A stretch of DNA of 64,000 nucleotides. It comes from Leifsonia sp. AK011 (GTDB lineage Bacteria; Actinomycetota; Actinomycetes; Actinomycetales; Microbacteriaceae). The notes under the pieces were generated by a model, which ran no database searches, was not told the origin of the DNA, and saw only the letters and a program-made list of their open reading frames with translations. Shown here in pieces: positions 44,345 to 52,808 of the stretch. The stretch's first letter is position 1. The number at the start of each line of letters is the position of its first letter. Where the stretch lies: positions 992,001-1,056,000 of the forward strand of contig NZ_JACCCH010000001.1 of NCBI RefSeq assembly GCF_013410945.1, given 5' to 3'. Both the position numbers and the translations under genes were made by a program.

Positions 44345-45606
44345 TGGCCACCGTCATCCGGATGCCGGAGGTGCTCGCCGGGGCAAGCGAGGCTGCGATT
44401 CAGTCCTGGCTGGTCTCGCCCGGCCAGAGCCTCGAGGTGGGCCAGCCGCTCGCCGAGATCGAGACCGAGAAGGCGGTCGTCGAGTACGCCGCCGAGACCT
44501 CGGGCACGGTTCTCCAGCTGCTCGCGGAGGCGGGGGTCTCGCTCAACGTCGGCGACCCGATCGCCGTTGTCGGTGCCGAGGGGGAGGCGGTGGAGGATGT
44601 CGCGCCAGCTGCCCCTGCGGCTGAGCCAACTCCCGAGCCCGCAGTAGTCGAAGCTGCGACCCCGGCACCCGCTGCCGCCGTGGCATCCGCCCCGCCCGCG
44701 GCGCCTGCTCCCGCCCCGGCGGCGGCCGTCGCGGACTCGGGCGAGCGCCAGTTCGCCAGCCCGCTGGTCCGGAGGCTCGCGCGCGAGCGCGGCCTCGACC
44801 TCAGCGGTGTGCGCGGCTCGGGGCCAGGCGGGCGGATCGTTCGGCGTGATCTCGACGCACTGCCGGCCGCCGTGGCATCCGCCCCGCCCGCGGCTGCTCC
44901 CGCTCCTGTCCCGTCGGCCGCCCCCGCTGAGGCCACCGAGGTTCCGCACACGCGCATGCGCAAGGCGATCGCGCGGCGGCTCACCGAGAGCAAGTCCACT
45001 GTGCCGCACTTCTACCTCGTGGCCGACTGCCGAGTGGACAAGCTGCTGGCTCTCCGGGCCGAGGCCAATGCGACGTCACCCGTGAAGCTCTCGGTCAACG
45101 ACTTCGTGCTGAAGGCCGCTGCCGCGGCTTTCGTCGACGTCCCCGAAGCGAACGCGACCTGGGGCGAGGAAGCGGTCACGCGCTACTCGACCGTCGACAT
45201 GTCCGTCGCGGTCGCGATCGACGGGGGTCTCGTCACTCCCGTACTGCGCTCGGTGGAGAAGGCCACGCTCACCGAGATCGCGCGCAGCGTCGCCGACCTC
45301 GCCGAGCGTGCCCGCACCGGCCAGCTGCGACAGCACGAACTGGAGGGCGGCAGCTTCTCTGTCTCCAACCTCGGCATGTACGGGGTCACCGAGTTCTCGG
45401 CGATCATCAACCCCCCGCAGTCGGCGATCCTCGCTGTCGGCAGGGCGACCCAGCAGCCCGTCGTCGATGACGGCGCGCTCGCGGTGGGGACGGTCATGAC
45501 GGTCACGCTGTCGGCCGACCACCGGGTCCTGGACGGAGCGCTCGCGGCACAGTGGCTCGCGGCCTTCGTGAAGCACATCGAGAACCCCCTGGGGATGCTC
45601 GTCTGA
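44344..45606 (+). CDS. dihydrolipoamide acyltransferase (E2) of the 2-oxoacid dehydrogenase complex
   Basis: A 420-residue E2. Domains in order: one lipoyl domain (1-~80) with lipoyl-lysine K43 in IETEKAVVEY; an Ala/Pro-rich linker (~85-135); the peripheral subunit-binding domain ASPLVRRLARERGLDLS; a second Ala/Pro linker; and the trimeric catalytic domain (~195-420) with the active-site HRVLDGA. ATG overlaps the E1 stop (TGATG), so the two are co-translated. The specificity is not determined by sequence; the local context suggests the last step of the catabolic route. E3 is presumably supplied by the housekeeping complex. Confidence 0.93.
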   Translation: MATVIRMPEVLAGASEAAIQSWLVSPGQSLEVGQPLAEIETEKAVVEYAAETSGTVLQLLAEAGVSLNVGDPIAVVGAEGEAVEDVAPAAPAAEPTPEPAVVEAATPAPAAAVASAPPAAPAPAPAAAVADSGERQFASPLVRRLARERGLDLSGVRGSGPGGRIVRRDLDALPAAVASAPPAAAPAPVPSAAPAEATEVPHTRMRKAIARRLTESKSTVPHFYLVADCRVDKLLALRAEANATSPVKLSVNDFVLKAAAAAFVDVPEANATWGEEAVTRYSTVDMSVAVAIDGGLVTPVLRSVEKATLTEIARSVADLAERARTGQLRQHELEGGSFSVSNLGMYGVTEFSAIINPPQSAILAVGRATQQPVVDDGALAVGTVMTVTLSADHRVLDGALAAQWLAAFVKHIENPLGMLV

Positions 45607-45609
45607 GAC

Positions 45610-45649
45610 ACGGGCCGTTCCGCTGCTGGCAGGTGACGGAACGGCCCGT
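45610..45649. terminator. bidirectional terminator between E2 and DUF4032 genes
   Basis: A perfect 13-bp stem, ACGGGCCGTTCCG at 45610-45622 with its inverse at 45637-45649, sits between the two convergent stops, 3 nt after the E2 stop and 5 nt from the DUF4032 stop. Confidence 0.8.
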
Positions 45650-45654
45650 CACAC

Positions 45655-46938
45655 CTAAACCTTCGAGCGCCAGTCGTCCTCGGCGTCGGACTCGTCGATC
45701 ACCGAGAGCGGGATCGTGAAAGTGCCCGTCGGCGGGTTGATGATCGTCGCCTCGTCGCGGCGGTGGCGCAGCACCGAGTCGACATAGCTCGAGACCGCCT
45801 CGGCGAGGGGCACGTCGCGCGCCTCGTTCTGCGACAGGTACCAGCGGTGGTCGAGCAGCTGGTGGAAGATCTCCGCGGGCTCCAACTTGCCCTTGAGCTC
45901 CTTGGGGATGGCACGGATGACGGGCTCGAACACCTTCGCAGTCCACTCGTGCGCGATCACTTCCTCGTCGGCGTCCTGCTTTCCGCGGCGGGCACGGAAC
46001 GCGTCGAGGTCGTTGAGGAGTCGACGTGCCTGGTTCTCCTGGGCGTCGAGGCCCGTGAGCCGAAGCAGGCGACGGGAGTGGTGCCCGGCATCCACCACCT
46101 TGGGCTGGATGCGCACCTGAGTGCCGGTCTCGTCGGTGACGATCGCGAGCTCCTCGATGTCGAAGCCGAGGTCGTTGAGACGCTCGACGCGGGAGTTGAT
46201 GCGCCAGCGCTCTGACTGGTCGAACTGTTCGGGGCCCGTGAGTTCCTTCCACAGGGTGCGATAGCGACCCACGATCCCGTCGCTGATGGCCACGGGATCG
46301 ATGTCCTCGTCGAGGCGTCCGCCGGCCTGGAGGTCGAGGAGTTCGCCGGCGATGTTGATGCGGGCGATCTCCAGATCGTTCTCGCGCTGGCCGTTGGAGA
46401 GTCCGTCGTAGAGCTGTCCGGTCTCGGCATCGACGAGGTAGGCGGCGAAGGCACCGGCATCCCGGCGGAAGAGGGTGTTGGAGAGCGAGACATCCCCCCA
46501 GAAGAAGCCGACGATGTGGAGACGCACGAGGAGGACGGCGAGGGCATCCACGAGGCGCGTTGCCGTCTCGGGTCGCAGGGACTGGGAGTAGACCGCGCGA
46601 TACGGCAGCGAGAACCGGAGGTGCCGCGTGACGAGCACGGATGCCAGTTCCTCACCGGAATCGGACACGCGGTCGGTGATGACAGCCACCGGCTCCACGC
46701 TCGGGATGTCGAGGCGCTGAAGCGTGCGCAGCAGCTCGTACTCGCGCTTGGCCAGCTCGGACGAGGTCTCCTTGATCGCCACCACGTAGTCGCTCAGGGT
46801 GACGAAGCGCACGAGGTGTCGGGAGATGCCCTTCGGCAGGGCCGTGATCGTGTCCTCGGGCCAGAGCTCGAGAGGGATGTTCCACGGCAGGTCGAGGAGA
46901 CCGGGGTCGGCTGTCGCCGACGTGATGTTGAGTGGCAC
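45655..46938 (-). CDS. DUF4032 protein with kinase-like N-terminal domain
   Basis: A 427-residue cytoplasmic protein of a family found mainly in actinobacteria. The N-terminal ~200 residues look like a small-molecule/LPS-type kinase: a possible Lys in VVAIKETS near 55, a catalytic-loop-like GDVSLSNTLF near 148 and a DFG-like LVDAETGQ near 168. The DUF4032 C-terminal half contains HHSRRLLRLTG and EWTAKVFEPVIRAIP. Neither substrate nor role is known. It follows the UgpC-type ATPase gene on the same strand, separated by a 65-nt gap with a hairpin. Confidence 0.85.
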   Translation of the reverse strand: MPLNITSATADPGLLDLPWNIPLELWPEDTITALPKGISRHLVRFVTLSDYVVAIKETSSELAKREYELLRTLQRLDIPSVEPVAVITDRVSDSGEELASVLVTRHLRFSLPYRAVYSQSLRPETATRLVDALAVLLVRLHIVGFFWGDVSLSNTLFRRDAGAFAAYLVDAETGQLYDGLSNGQRENDLEIARINIAGELLDLQAGGRLDEDIDPVAISDGIVGRYRTLWKELTGPEQFDQSERWRINSRVERLNDLGFDIEELAIVTDETGTQVRIQPKVVDAGHHSRRLLRLTGLDAQENQARRLLNDLDAFRARRGKQDADEEVIAHEWTAKVFEPVIRAIPKELKGKLEPAEIFHQLLDHRWYLSQNEARDVPLAEAVSSYVDSVLRHRRDEATIINPPTGTFTIPLSVIDESDAEDDWRSKV

Positions 46939-46954
46939 GAGCTACTCCTTAACC

Positions 46955-46990
46955 CAGCAGAGCGGGACGCTGTGGCGCCCCGCTCTGCTG
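46955..46990 (-). terminator. hairpin between the ABC ATPase and DUF4032 genes
   Basis: CAGCAGAGCGGG (46955-46966) pairs with CCCGCTCTGCTG (46979-46990). It lies 13 nt after the ATPase stop on the minus strand. The T-tract is poor, so termination may be partial. Confidence 0.6.
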
Positions 46991-47003
46991 TAGAGAAAAC
47001 GGA

Positions 47004-48098
47004 CTAGGCCGCGACCTTGGCGCTCAGGCGCTCGCCGGTCGAGGACTCGAACACGTGGATGTGGTTGGGCTCCGGGGTGATGAAGACCTTCTCGCCAGCG
47101 TTCGGGTGGTTGCGGCCGTCGACGCGCGCGACGATGTCGACACGGTTGCCATCGACCTCGGTGTGGCCGTAGAGGTAGCCGTCGGCTCCGAGCTCCTCGA
47201 CAAGGTCAACATCGACGGGCAGGCCTTCGCCGGTCGTCGATACCTTGACGTCCTCGGGACGGATGCCGATCGTGACGCGGTTGGATGTCGCGCCACTGAG
47301 CGTGTCACGGTCGACCTTGGCCACCGCGGTGCCGAACTTGAGGCCACCGTCGACGACCTCAGCGTCGAACAGGTTCATCGCGGGGCTTCCGATGAAGCCT
47401 GCGACGAAGACGTTCTGCGGAGCCTCGTACAGGTCGCGCGGGGTTCCGACCTGCTGGAGCACGCCGTCCTTGAGCACCGCGATGCGGTCACCCATGGTCA
47501 GTGCCTCGGTCTGGTCGTGGGTGACGTACACCGTGGTGACGCCCAGGCGGCGCTGCAGGGACGCGATCTGCGTGCGCGTCTGCACACGGAGCTTCGCGTC
47601 GAGGTTCGACAGTGGCTCGTCCATGAGGAACACCTGCGGCTGGCGCACGATCGCGCGGCCCATGGCAACGCGCTGACGCTGACCACCGGAGAGGGCCTTG
47701 GGCTTGCGGCTGAGGTAGGGCTCGAGGTCGAGCAGCTTGGCGGCCTCGAGAACGCGCGTCGCACGCTCCTCCTTGTTGACGCCGGCGATCTTCAGGGCGA
47801 AGCCCATGTTCTCGGCGACCGTCATGTGCGGGTAGAGCGCGTAGTTCTGGAACACCATCGCGATGTCGCGGTCCTTCGGCGGCACGTCGGTGACGTTGCG
47901 GTCGCCGATGAGGATGCGACCATCGTTGACCTCTTCGAGGCCGGCGAGCATGCGCAGGGTGGTGGACTTACCGCAACCGGAGGGGCCGACGAGAACCAGG
48001 AACTCGCCATCGGCGATCTCGAGGTCGATCTTGTCGACTGCGGGGCGGGTGGATCCCGGGTAGATGCGGGATGCCTTGTCAAAGGTGACAGATGCCAT
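47004..48098 (-). CDS. UgpC/MsiK-type sugar ABC transporter ATP-binding protein
   Basis: A 364-residue ATPase of the MalK/UgpC subgroup. Walker A GPSGCGKST near residue 36, Q-loop in VFQNYALYPHMT, signature ALSGGQRQRVAMGRA, Walker B FLMDEPLSNLD and the switch His in VTHDQTEA. The C-terminal ~120 residues form the TOBE/OB regulatory domain (VTIGIRPEDVKV). No permease or binding protein adjoins it. In Streptomyces the homologue MsiK energises several sugar importers, so this is likely a shared ATPase for transporters encoded elsewhere. Confidence 0.92.
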   Translation of the reverse strand: MASVTFDKASRIYPGSTRPAVDKIDLEIADGEFLVLVGPSGCGKSTTLRMLAGLEEVNDGRILIGDRNVTDVPPKDRDIAMVFQNYALYPHMTVAENMGFALKIAGVNKEERATRVLEAAKLLDLEPYLSRKPKALSGGQRQRVAMGRAIVRQPQVFLMDEPLSNLDAKLRVQTRTQIASLQRRLGVTTVYVTHDQTEALTMGDRIAVLKDGVLQQVGTPRDLYEAPQNVFVAGFIGSPAMNLFDAEVVDGGLKFGTAVAKVDRDTLSGATSNRVTIGIRPEDVKVSTTGEGLPVDVDLVEELGADGYLYGHTEVDGNRVDIVARVDGRNHPNAGEKVFITPEPNHIHVFESSTGERLSAKVAA

Positions 48099-48251
48099 GA
48101 CTGTATTACTCCTTCACCGGCAGGTACGTGCCGGACGATCCGTAGTGAATGGAAGTGGTGGCCTGAACCACCATCTCCAGTATGGCACTGTCCTGCTCTC
48201 AGTCACCGGTTAGCCAACATCCAGCCTTCTCTCCTAGAATTCCGGAGGCGC

Positions 48252-48305
48252 GTGAAGAGAGTGCTTCGCGGTGCCCAGTCGCGAGACGCGACATATCCCG
48301 AATGA
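48252..48305 (+). CDS. possible 17-residue leader ORF coupled to the DsbA-like gene
   Basis: GTG at 48252 follows GGAGG (48244-48248) after 3 nt and a TAGAAT -10-like box at about 48235. It would encode a basic peptide starting MKRVLRGAQ, and its TGA overlaps the ATG at 48302 of the next gene (ATGA). The combination suggests translational coupling, but the ORF is very short and the spacing is tight; it may be chance. Confidence 0.25.
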   Translation: MKRVLRGAQSRDATYPE

Positions 48306-49222
48306 ATGAGGTCCGAGTGAGTGACTCAGCCGACGACAAGCTCTCCAAGAACGCCAAGCGCGAGGCCGCGCGCGAGAAAGCGCGCCAGATGCGTGAGGAC
48401 CAGAAGAAGAAGGAGCGACGCAATCGCTTCCTCCTCCAGGGCGGAGTAGTCGTCGGTGCGCTCGCGATCGTCGCGATCGTGGGGCTCGTGATCGTCAACT
48501 CGGTCAAGCCGGAGGGCCCCGGCCCCCTCAACATGGCCAGCGATGGCATCCAGATCGGCGAGGGATACGTCGCCACCCAGACCCCGGCGCTCGCGCCGGG
48601 CGAGGAGCCCGTGCCGAACGAGCGCGCCGAGGGTGAGCTCAACATCACGATGTACGTCGACTACCTCTGCCCGATCTGCCGCCAGTTCGAGGAGACCAAC
48701 GCCGACTACATCTCGAGCCTGCTCGAGAACGGTGGAACGACGGTCGACATCCACCCGATCACGATCCTGGATCGACTCTCCCAGGGCACCAAGTACTCGA
48801 CGCGGGCAGCGAACGCCGCCTCGTGTGTCGCGAACTACCAGCCCAACAGCTTCTACGACTACCACCTGCAGCTCTTCGTGCGACAGCCCGCCGAGAACAC
48901 CCCGGGGCTGAGCGACGACGAGCTGATCGCGCTGCTCGGGGACGCCGGCGTCGAGGACGATGGCAAGATTGCGAACTGCATCAAGAGCCAGGAGTTCCGG
49001 CCCTTCGTCGTGGCATCCACGGATCGCGCGCTCAACGGCCCGATCCCGAACTCGAACGTCGACAAGGTCGAGGGCACGCCCACGGTCATCGTCAACGGAC
49101 TCAAGTACGAGGGTGCCGTCGATGATCTTGCGTCGTTCCAGGCGTTCGTCGTGAGTGCCGCAGGCGAGACCTTCAACGACGAGTCGAGCACGCCGACCCC
49201 CACCCCGACGCCCGCGGGCTGA
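48302..49222 (+). CDS. membrane-anchored DsbA-like thiol-disulfide oxidoreductase
   Basis: A protein of about 306 residues. The N-terminal ~45 residues are charged and cytoplasmic (KNAKREAAREKARQMREDQK), followed by one membrane helix (VVVGALAIVAIVGLVIV) and an extracellular thioredoxin-fold domain of the DsbA/G insertion type. The active site is CPIC in YVDYLCPICRQFEE; the cis-Pro is in EGTPTVIVNG. Extra Cys pairs (ASCVAN, ANCIKS) may form a structural disulfide. It ends in a Thr-Pro repeat tail. A GTG at 48317 with GAGG upstream is an alternative start. Probably oxidises or reduces exported proteins, in the way of mycobacterial DsbA-like proteins. Confidence 0.9.
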   Translation: MNEVRVSDSADDKLSKNAKREAAREKARQMREDQKKKERRNRFLLQGGVVVGALAIVAIVGLVIVNSVKPEGPGPLNMASDGIQIGEGYVATQTPALAPGEEPVPNERAEGELNITMYVDYLCPICRQFEETNADYISSLLENGGTTVDIHPITILDRLSQGTKYSTRAANAASCVANYQPNSFYDYHLQLFVRQPAENTPGLSDDELIALLGDAGVEDDGKIANCIKSQEFRPFVVASTDRALNGPIPNSNVDKVEGTPTVIVNGLKYEGAVDDLASFQAFVVSAAGETFNDESSTPTPTPTPAG

Positions 49223-49261
49223 GACTGAGACTGGCACTGGGACTGGGACTGACACTGGGCC
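49222..49261 (+). repeat. short degenerate tandem repeat of GACTGGGACTG type
   Basis: About six copies of a 6-nt unit near GACTGG/CACTGG follow directly after the DsbA-like stop codon. Low-complexity sequence, probably from replication slippage; no stem-loop or coding value seen. Confidence 0.6.
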
Positions 49262-49334
49262 GTGGCCTCGGCCGCGGAACACCACGGGACCTACGGCACT
49301 GTGGTGAGGCATCCGATCGTCTTCTGATGGTGGG

Positions 49335-50036
49335 GTGAACCGCTACCTCGCCGTGCTCTCCGGCCTCCCGCCGGAGCGCTGGGACGCCTACCTGACGGAG
49401 AACTCCGGCTTGCCGGGCCCGCGCGCGAACCTTGCACTGGCCGACGCTTTCGCGACGGTCGCGAGCCGCGAGTCGATCGTCGCCCACGCGAACTCGAGCG
49501 ACGAGTACCTGCGCTTCTGTGGCACTCAGGCACTGGGGATGGCACTGGCCGCTGAGCCGCACGACGCAGAACTCATCGCGATCCTTCGGGAGCGTGCGAG
49601 CGACGAGAACTGGCGAGTGCGCGAAGCTTCGGCTCGTGGGCTGCAGTTCGTCGGGGACGCCCGCCCGGAACTCCTGTGCTTCATCGCCGCGCGCTGGATG
49701 CGGGACGCTGACCCGTATGTGCGCCGCGCCGCAGTCGCCGCCCTGTGCGAGCCTCGTCTGCTCGTGACTGAGGCGATCTGGCAGTGCGCGATGATGTCGT
49801 GCATCGTGGCGACCGCGTCGATCACGAATACTCCGCTGGCCGCGCGAAGGGACGCTGGCCTGCGGAACCTCCGCCAGGCGCTCGGCTACTGCTGGAGCGT
49901 CGTGGTAGCCGCTGCGCCGGACCGTGGGATCTCCCAGTTCGAGCGGCTCCGGGCATCCGCTGATCCCGACGTCGAGTGGATCGTTCGGTCGAACCTCAGC
50001 AAGGCGCGGTTGCGCCGCCTGATGGTGAACGCCTAG
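49335..50036 (+). CDS. HEAT-repeat protein
   Basis: A 233-residue soluble helical protein starting at a GTG (MNRYLAVLSGLPPERW). The middle contains paired-helix repeats of the HEAT/PBS lyase or DNA alkylation repair type: EYLRFCGTQALGMALA, NWRVREASARGLQFVG, PYVRRAAVAALCEP and PDVEWIVRSNLSKARL. Such solenoids bind proteins or nucleic acids; no catalytic motif is present. The family usually occurs as a stand-alone gene in actinobacteria. Function unknown; a DNA-glycosylase-like AlkD role is possible but not supported by specific residues I can see. Confidence 0.8.
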   Translation: MNRYLAVLSGLPPERWDAYLTENSGLPGPRANLALADAFATVASRESIVAHANSSDEYLRFCGTQALGMALAAEPHDAELIAILRERASDENWRVREASARGLQFVGDARPELLCFIAARWMRDADPYVRRAAVAALCEPRLLVTEAIWQCAMMSCIVATASITNTPLAARRDAGLRNLRQALGYCWSVVVAAAPDRGISQFERLRASADPDVEWIVRSNLSKARLRRLMVNA

Positions 50037-50359
50037 CGACGGCAGGAAGGGAAGAGGGCCCTCGCGTGGGGGAAGCGCAAGGGCCCTCGCGCCACAATCG
50101 CCCAAGGCGATGCAGCGACTCGCGCGCTGGGGGGAGCGCGGAGAACTGTGGGCTCGCCCGCGGTGGGGCGGCGTTTCGGTGTGGGTATCACCTTCTCGGG
50201 AGGGGCTCGTTGTCGAGCTCACCGGGTCGGGTCCGGCTTCGGGTGGTCGTAACCGTAACATGTCCTCCTTAATGAGGACAAGCGTGCGAGGCCAACTCTC
50301 AGGTCGACTCGATCGCCAGCGTGGTCGGGAACGCGGCGCCGAGCGCGGAGAATAGTGCG
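50037..50359. other. intergenic region with a hairpin and an inverted repeat
   Basis: No convincing gene; an 81-codon frame at 50110-50355 has weak coding character. A hairpin (50054-50066 with 50076-50088, one mismatch, arms GAGGGCCCTCGCG-like) may terminate the HEAT-repeat gene although it has no T-tract. TGTCCTC (50261-50267) and GAGGACA (50274-50280) form an inverted repeat with loop CTTAAT, a possible operator about 80 nt before the permease start. Confidence 0.55.
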
Positions 50360-51514
50360 ATGCGTCTTGCACTTCTCGGGGCGGTGCTACTGGTCCTCGG
50401 TGGCATTGCGATGGTCACCGGCATCCTTCCCCCGCAGGACGCGCTCGCCGTCGCCGACCGTGTGTGGCCGATCCTGCTCTTCGCTGTGGCCATCACCGTG
50501 GTGGCCGAACTCGCGTCGGAGGCGGGCGTTTTCAGCGTCGTGGCCGAACGGACCGCGCGCGCTGCCCGAGGCCGGGCGTGGGTGTTGTGGCTCTTCGTGA
50601 TCGTGATCGCTGTCGTGAGCACCGCGTTCCTCAGTCTCGACACCACGGCTGTGCTTCTCACGCCCGTGGTCGTGCTGGTTGCCACGGCCCACGGGCTTCC
50701 GCCGCTGCCCTTCGCGCTCACGACGGTGTGGCTCGCGAACACGGCATCCCTTGTGCTCCCCGTCTCGAATCTCACCAATCTGCTGTCGCTCGACGTGCTC
50801 GGGTTCAGCGACCCGTATCGCTTCTTCGCGCTGCTCCTCGTGCCCGCAGTCGTGGCGATCGTCGTGCCGTGCCTGCTGTTGCTGGTGATCTTCCGTCGCG
50901 ACCTCGCCACGAAATTCGAGCCGCAGCAGTCCGCCCCGCCCGCCGACCCGGTGCTGTTCTGGCTGAGTGCCGTGGTGCTCGTCGCCCTGCTGCCGCTTCT
51001 GGTCACGGGCATCCCCGTATGGATTCCTTCGTCGGTCGCAGCGCTCGTGCTCGTGGTGGCCTTCGCGATCCGGCGCAGCCGCACTGTGAGGTTCTCGCTG
51101 ATCCCCTGGCAGCTCGTGGTGTTCGCGTCAGGGCTGTTCCTGGTCGTGGAGGCCGGGCACTCGCTCGGGATGACGGCGGCCCTCGCCCAGGTCGCGGGAA
51201 CTGGCACTGACCTCGGCAGCCTCCTCCGGCTCTCGCTGTCGGGACTCGTCGGCTCCAACATCGTCAACAACCTCCCCGCCTACCTGGCGCTCGAGCCCGT
51301 GGCGGGGGAGCCGGTGCGAGTCGCGGCCCTGCTCATCGGCGTCAACGCTGGTGCGCTCATCACGCCATGGGCGTCGCTCGCGACCCTGCTCTGGCATTCG
51401 CGGCTCAATTCGCTCGGCGTCGAGATCCGCTGGTCGCGGTACATGCTGCTGGGCCTGCTTGTCGCGCCGCTCACAGTCGTGGCGGCGACGGTCGTGCTCG
51501 CCCTCACGTCGTAG
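50360..51514 (+). CDS. SLC13/ArsB-type ion transporter permease
   Basis: A 384-residue membrane protein with ~10-11 helices. ATG at 50360 has GGAG 9 nt before it and leads into the first helix (LALLGAVLLVLGGIAMV). Features of the ion-transporter superfamily: two inverted halves with re-entrant-loop motifs, LDTTAVLLTPVVVLVA and NTASLVLPVSNLTNLLSL in the first, and GSNIVNNLPAYLAL and GVNAGALITPWASLATLLW in the second. These resemble ArsB arsenite and YbiR-type transporters. The ion is not predictable; no arsR or arsC gene is near. Confidence 0.85.
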   Translation: MRLALLGAVLLVLGGIAMVTGILPPQDALAVADRVWPILLFAVAITVVAELASEAGVFSVVAERTARAARGRAWVLWLFVIVIAVVSTAFLSLDTTAVLLTPVVVLVATAHGLPPLPFALTTVWLANTASLVLPVSNLTNLLSLDVLGFSDPYRFFALLLVPAVVAIVVPCLLLLVIFRRDLATKFEPQQSAPPADPVLFWLSAVVLVALLPLLVTGIPVWIPSSVAALVLVVAFAIRRSRTVRFSLIPWQLVVFASGLFLVVEAGHSLGMTAALAQVAGTGTDLGSLLRLSLSGLVGSNIVNNLPAYLALEPVAGEPVRVAALLIGVNAGALITPWASLATLLWHSRLNSLGVEIRWSRYMLLGLLVAPLTVVAATVVLALTS

Positions 51515-51546
51515 CCGTGCGGCCCTGCCCCGGGTACGGTAGGGAG

Positions 51547-52308
51547 ATGAGGGAACGTCGACTCGCTCTGTTGTTCATGATCGGTCTCACGACGATGGTG
51601 CTGGCAGGGTGCTCCCTGCCGTCCGCGTATCCGGACCTGGATCGTGAGGCGGGGCCCGACGACGTCTCCGAGGGATTCGCGGAGAGGTACCCGGACGATC
51701 TCGAGAACATCGACCTCGACTCGGTCCGCTGGGTGGCGAGCGATGGCGACATCGATTTGTACTTGATGCGGCAGCGCCTCGGCGGCATCTGCCTGGAGGT
51801 CAAGGGCAACGAGAGGCAGTACGGATTGTCCTGTTCCGGGGGCGAGGGTGGGCTCACTGTTCAGTCGCGCACAGGCACGTACCAGGTGCGTCCCGCGCCT
51901 ATGCCCGAGGAGGACGGATGGCTCGTACTCTCCGAGAACGTGCGCGTGAGGGTCACAGCATCCGACGGTGCCGCGCCGGCAGATGCGGGGTTGCCGCCCT
52001 GGCAGTCCACCCCTCGCGCAGTGAGCGACTCGGGGGAGCGCGCAGGAGCATCGGGCTCGGTGACGGGGGCAGGAACTGCCGAGATGACCTACGTCGTCGC
52101 TGAGGGCGACACCGCGTCCGACATCGCCGCGAGGTTTGCCGTGGGTCTCGAGCAGCTCATCGACGAGCAGGGTGAGCGCCTTGGCGACCACCCGACCCTG
52201 AACGTCGGCGACAGCATCCAGTTCGGCGCGCCACTCACCGGCGACGACTACGACTGCTTCTTCGGCCTCGAAGGGCCCACAGCTAAGGGCGAGACCTGCT
52301 ACGAGTAG
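51547..52308 (+). CDS. LysM-domain lipoprotein
   Basis: A 253-residue lipoprotein: signal MRERRLALLFMIGL and lipobox TMVLAGC at Cys22. ATG at 51547 follows a TACGGT box by 6 nt and a close AGGGAG; upstream in-frame codons overlap the permease gene. Residues ~25-150 form an uncharacterised domain with paired Cys (GGICLEVK, YGLSCSGG). Residues ~178-230 are one LysM (TYVVAEGDTASDIAARF, NVGDSIQFG), which binds peptidoglycan GlcNAc chains. Short cysteine-containing tail. Likely attached to membrane and wall; function unknown. Confidence 0.83.
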   Translation: MRERRLALLFMIGLTTMVLAGCSLPSAYPDLDREAGPDDVSEGFAERYPDDLENIDLDSVRWVASDGDIDLYLMRQRLGGICLEVKGNERQYGLSCSGGEGGLTVQSRTGTYQVRPAPMPEEDGWLVLSENVRVRVTASDGAAPADAGLPPWQSTPRAVSDSGERAGASGSVTGAGTAEMTYVVAEGDTASDIAARFAVGLEQLIDEQGERLGDHPTLNVGDSIQFGAPLTGDDYDCFFGLEGPTAKGETCYE

Positions 52309-52321
52309 GGGCGGCTGAACC

Positions 52322-52759
52322 TCAGTCGTGCATCCGTGCGCCCTTGACGACGCGGTCGACGGCATTGCGCGGGCCGCGGAGGGCGATGCCCACGAGGTCG
52401 AGGTCGTCCGCGCCCACAGCGGCGACGACGGCGCGATTGGCCGCATCGTGCCCTGAGGCGAAGAGCTCGCGGGTGTAGATACTGGGGCGCAGGCCGCGCC
52501 CGAGTGCTCTCGTGCGGACCGCCGCGAGCACCTCACCTGGCCCGGTCAGCACCACGATCGGCTGCCTGCTCATGGGGAGATACTCGTTGCCGTCGGCGTC
52601 CCTGTAGGGATCGCCGACGATGCCGGGCTCGCTCGTCGCGATGCCACTCGTGAGGAAGGCCGTGACGTTCAGCTCCTGCCACGGCAGAAGCCCCTCGCGA
52701 AGCACGACGACGATCTTGGTGTCGAAGCGGACGGGTTCAGTCTCAGGAGTGTCAGTCAC
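52322..52759 (-). CDS. DUF2000 family protein
   Basis: A 145-residue protein from GTG at 52759 (VTDTPETEPVRFDTK). The family pattern is clear: FDTKIVVVLREGLLPWQELNVTAFL, GIVGDPYRDADGN and LPMSRQPIVVLTG. Upstream in-frame starts would overlap the divergent AraC gene. DUF2000 proteins have a peptidyl-tRNA-hydrolase-like fold of unknown function and commonly lie beside a divergent AraC-type regulator, as here. It is convergent with the LysM gene (13-nt gap). Confidence 0.82.
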   Translation of the reverse strand: MTDTPETEPVRFDTKIVVVLREGLLPWQELNVTAFLTSGIATSEPGIVGDPYRDADGNEYLPMSRQPIVVLTGPGEVLAAVRTRALGRGLRPSIYTRELFASGHDAANRAVVAAVGADDLDLVGIALRGPRNAVDRVVKGARMHD

Positions 52760-52808
52760 CCCTCGAGTTTCCCGGTGGAGTGACGGCGTCGTCTTGTACG
52801 TTTCTTGC

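Noticed and set aside
22709-45606. Prophage or integrated mobile element
   Set aside because: No integrase, transposase, tRNA attachment site or phage gene; base composition is like the flanks.
50110-50355. 81-codon ORF before the ion permease
   Set aside because: Weak third-position bias, no domain and no ribosome binding site; it overlaps the inverted repeat.
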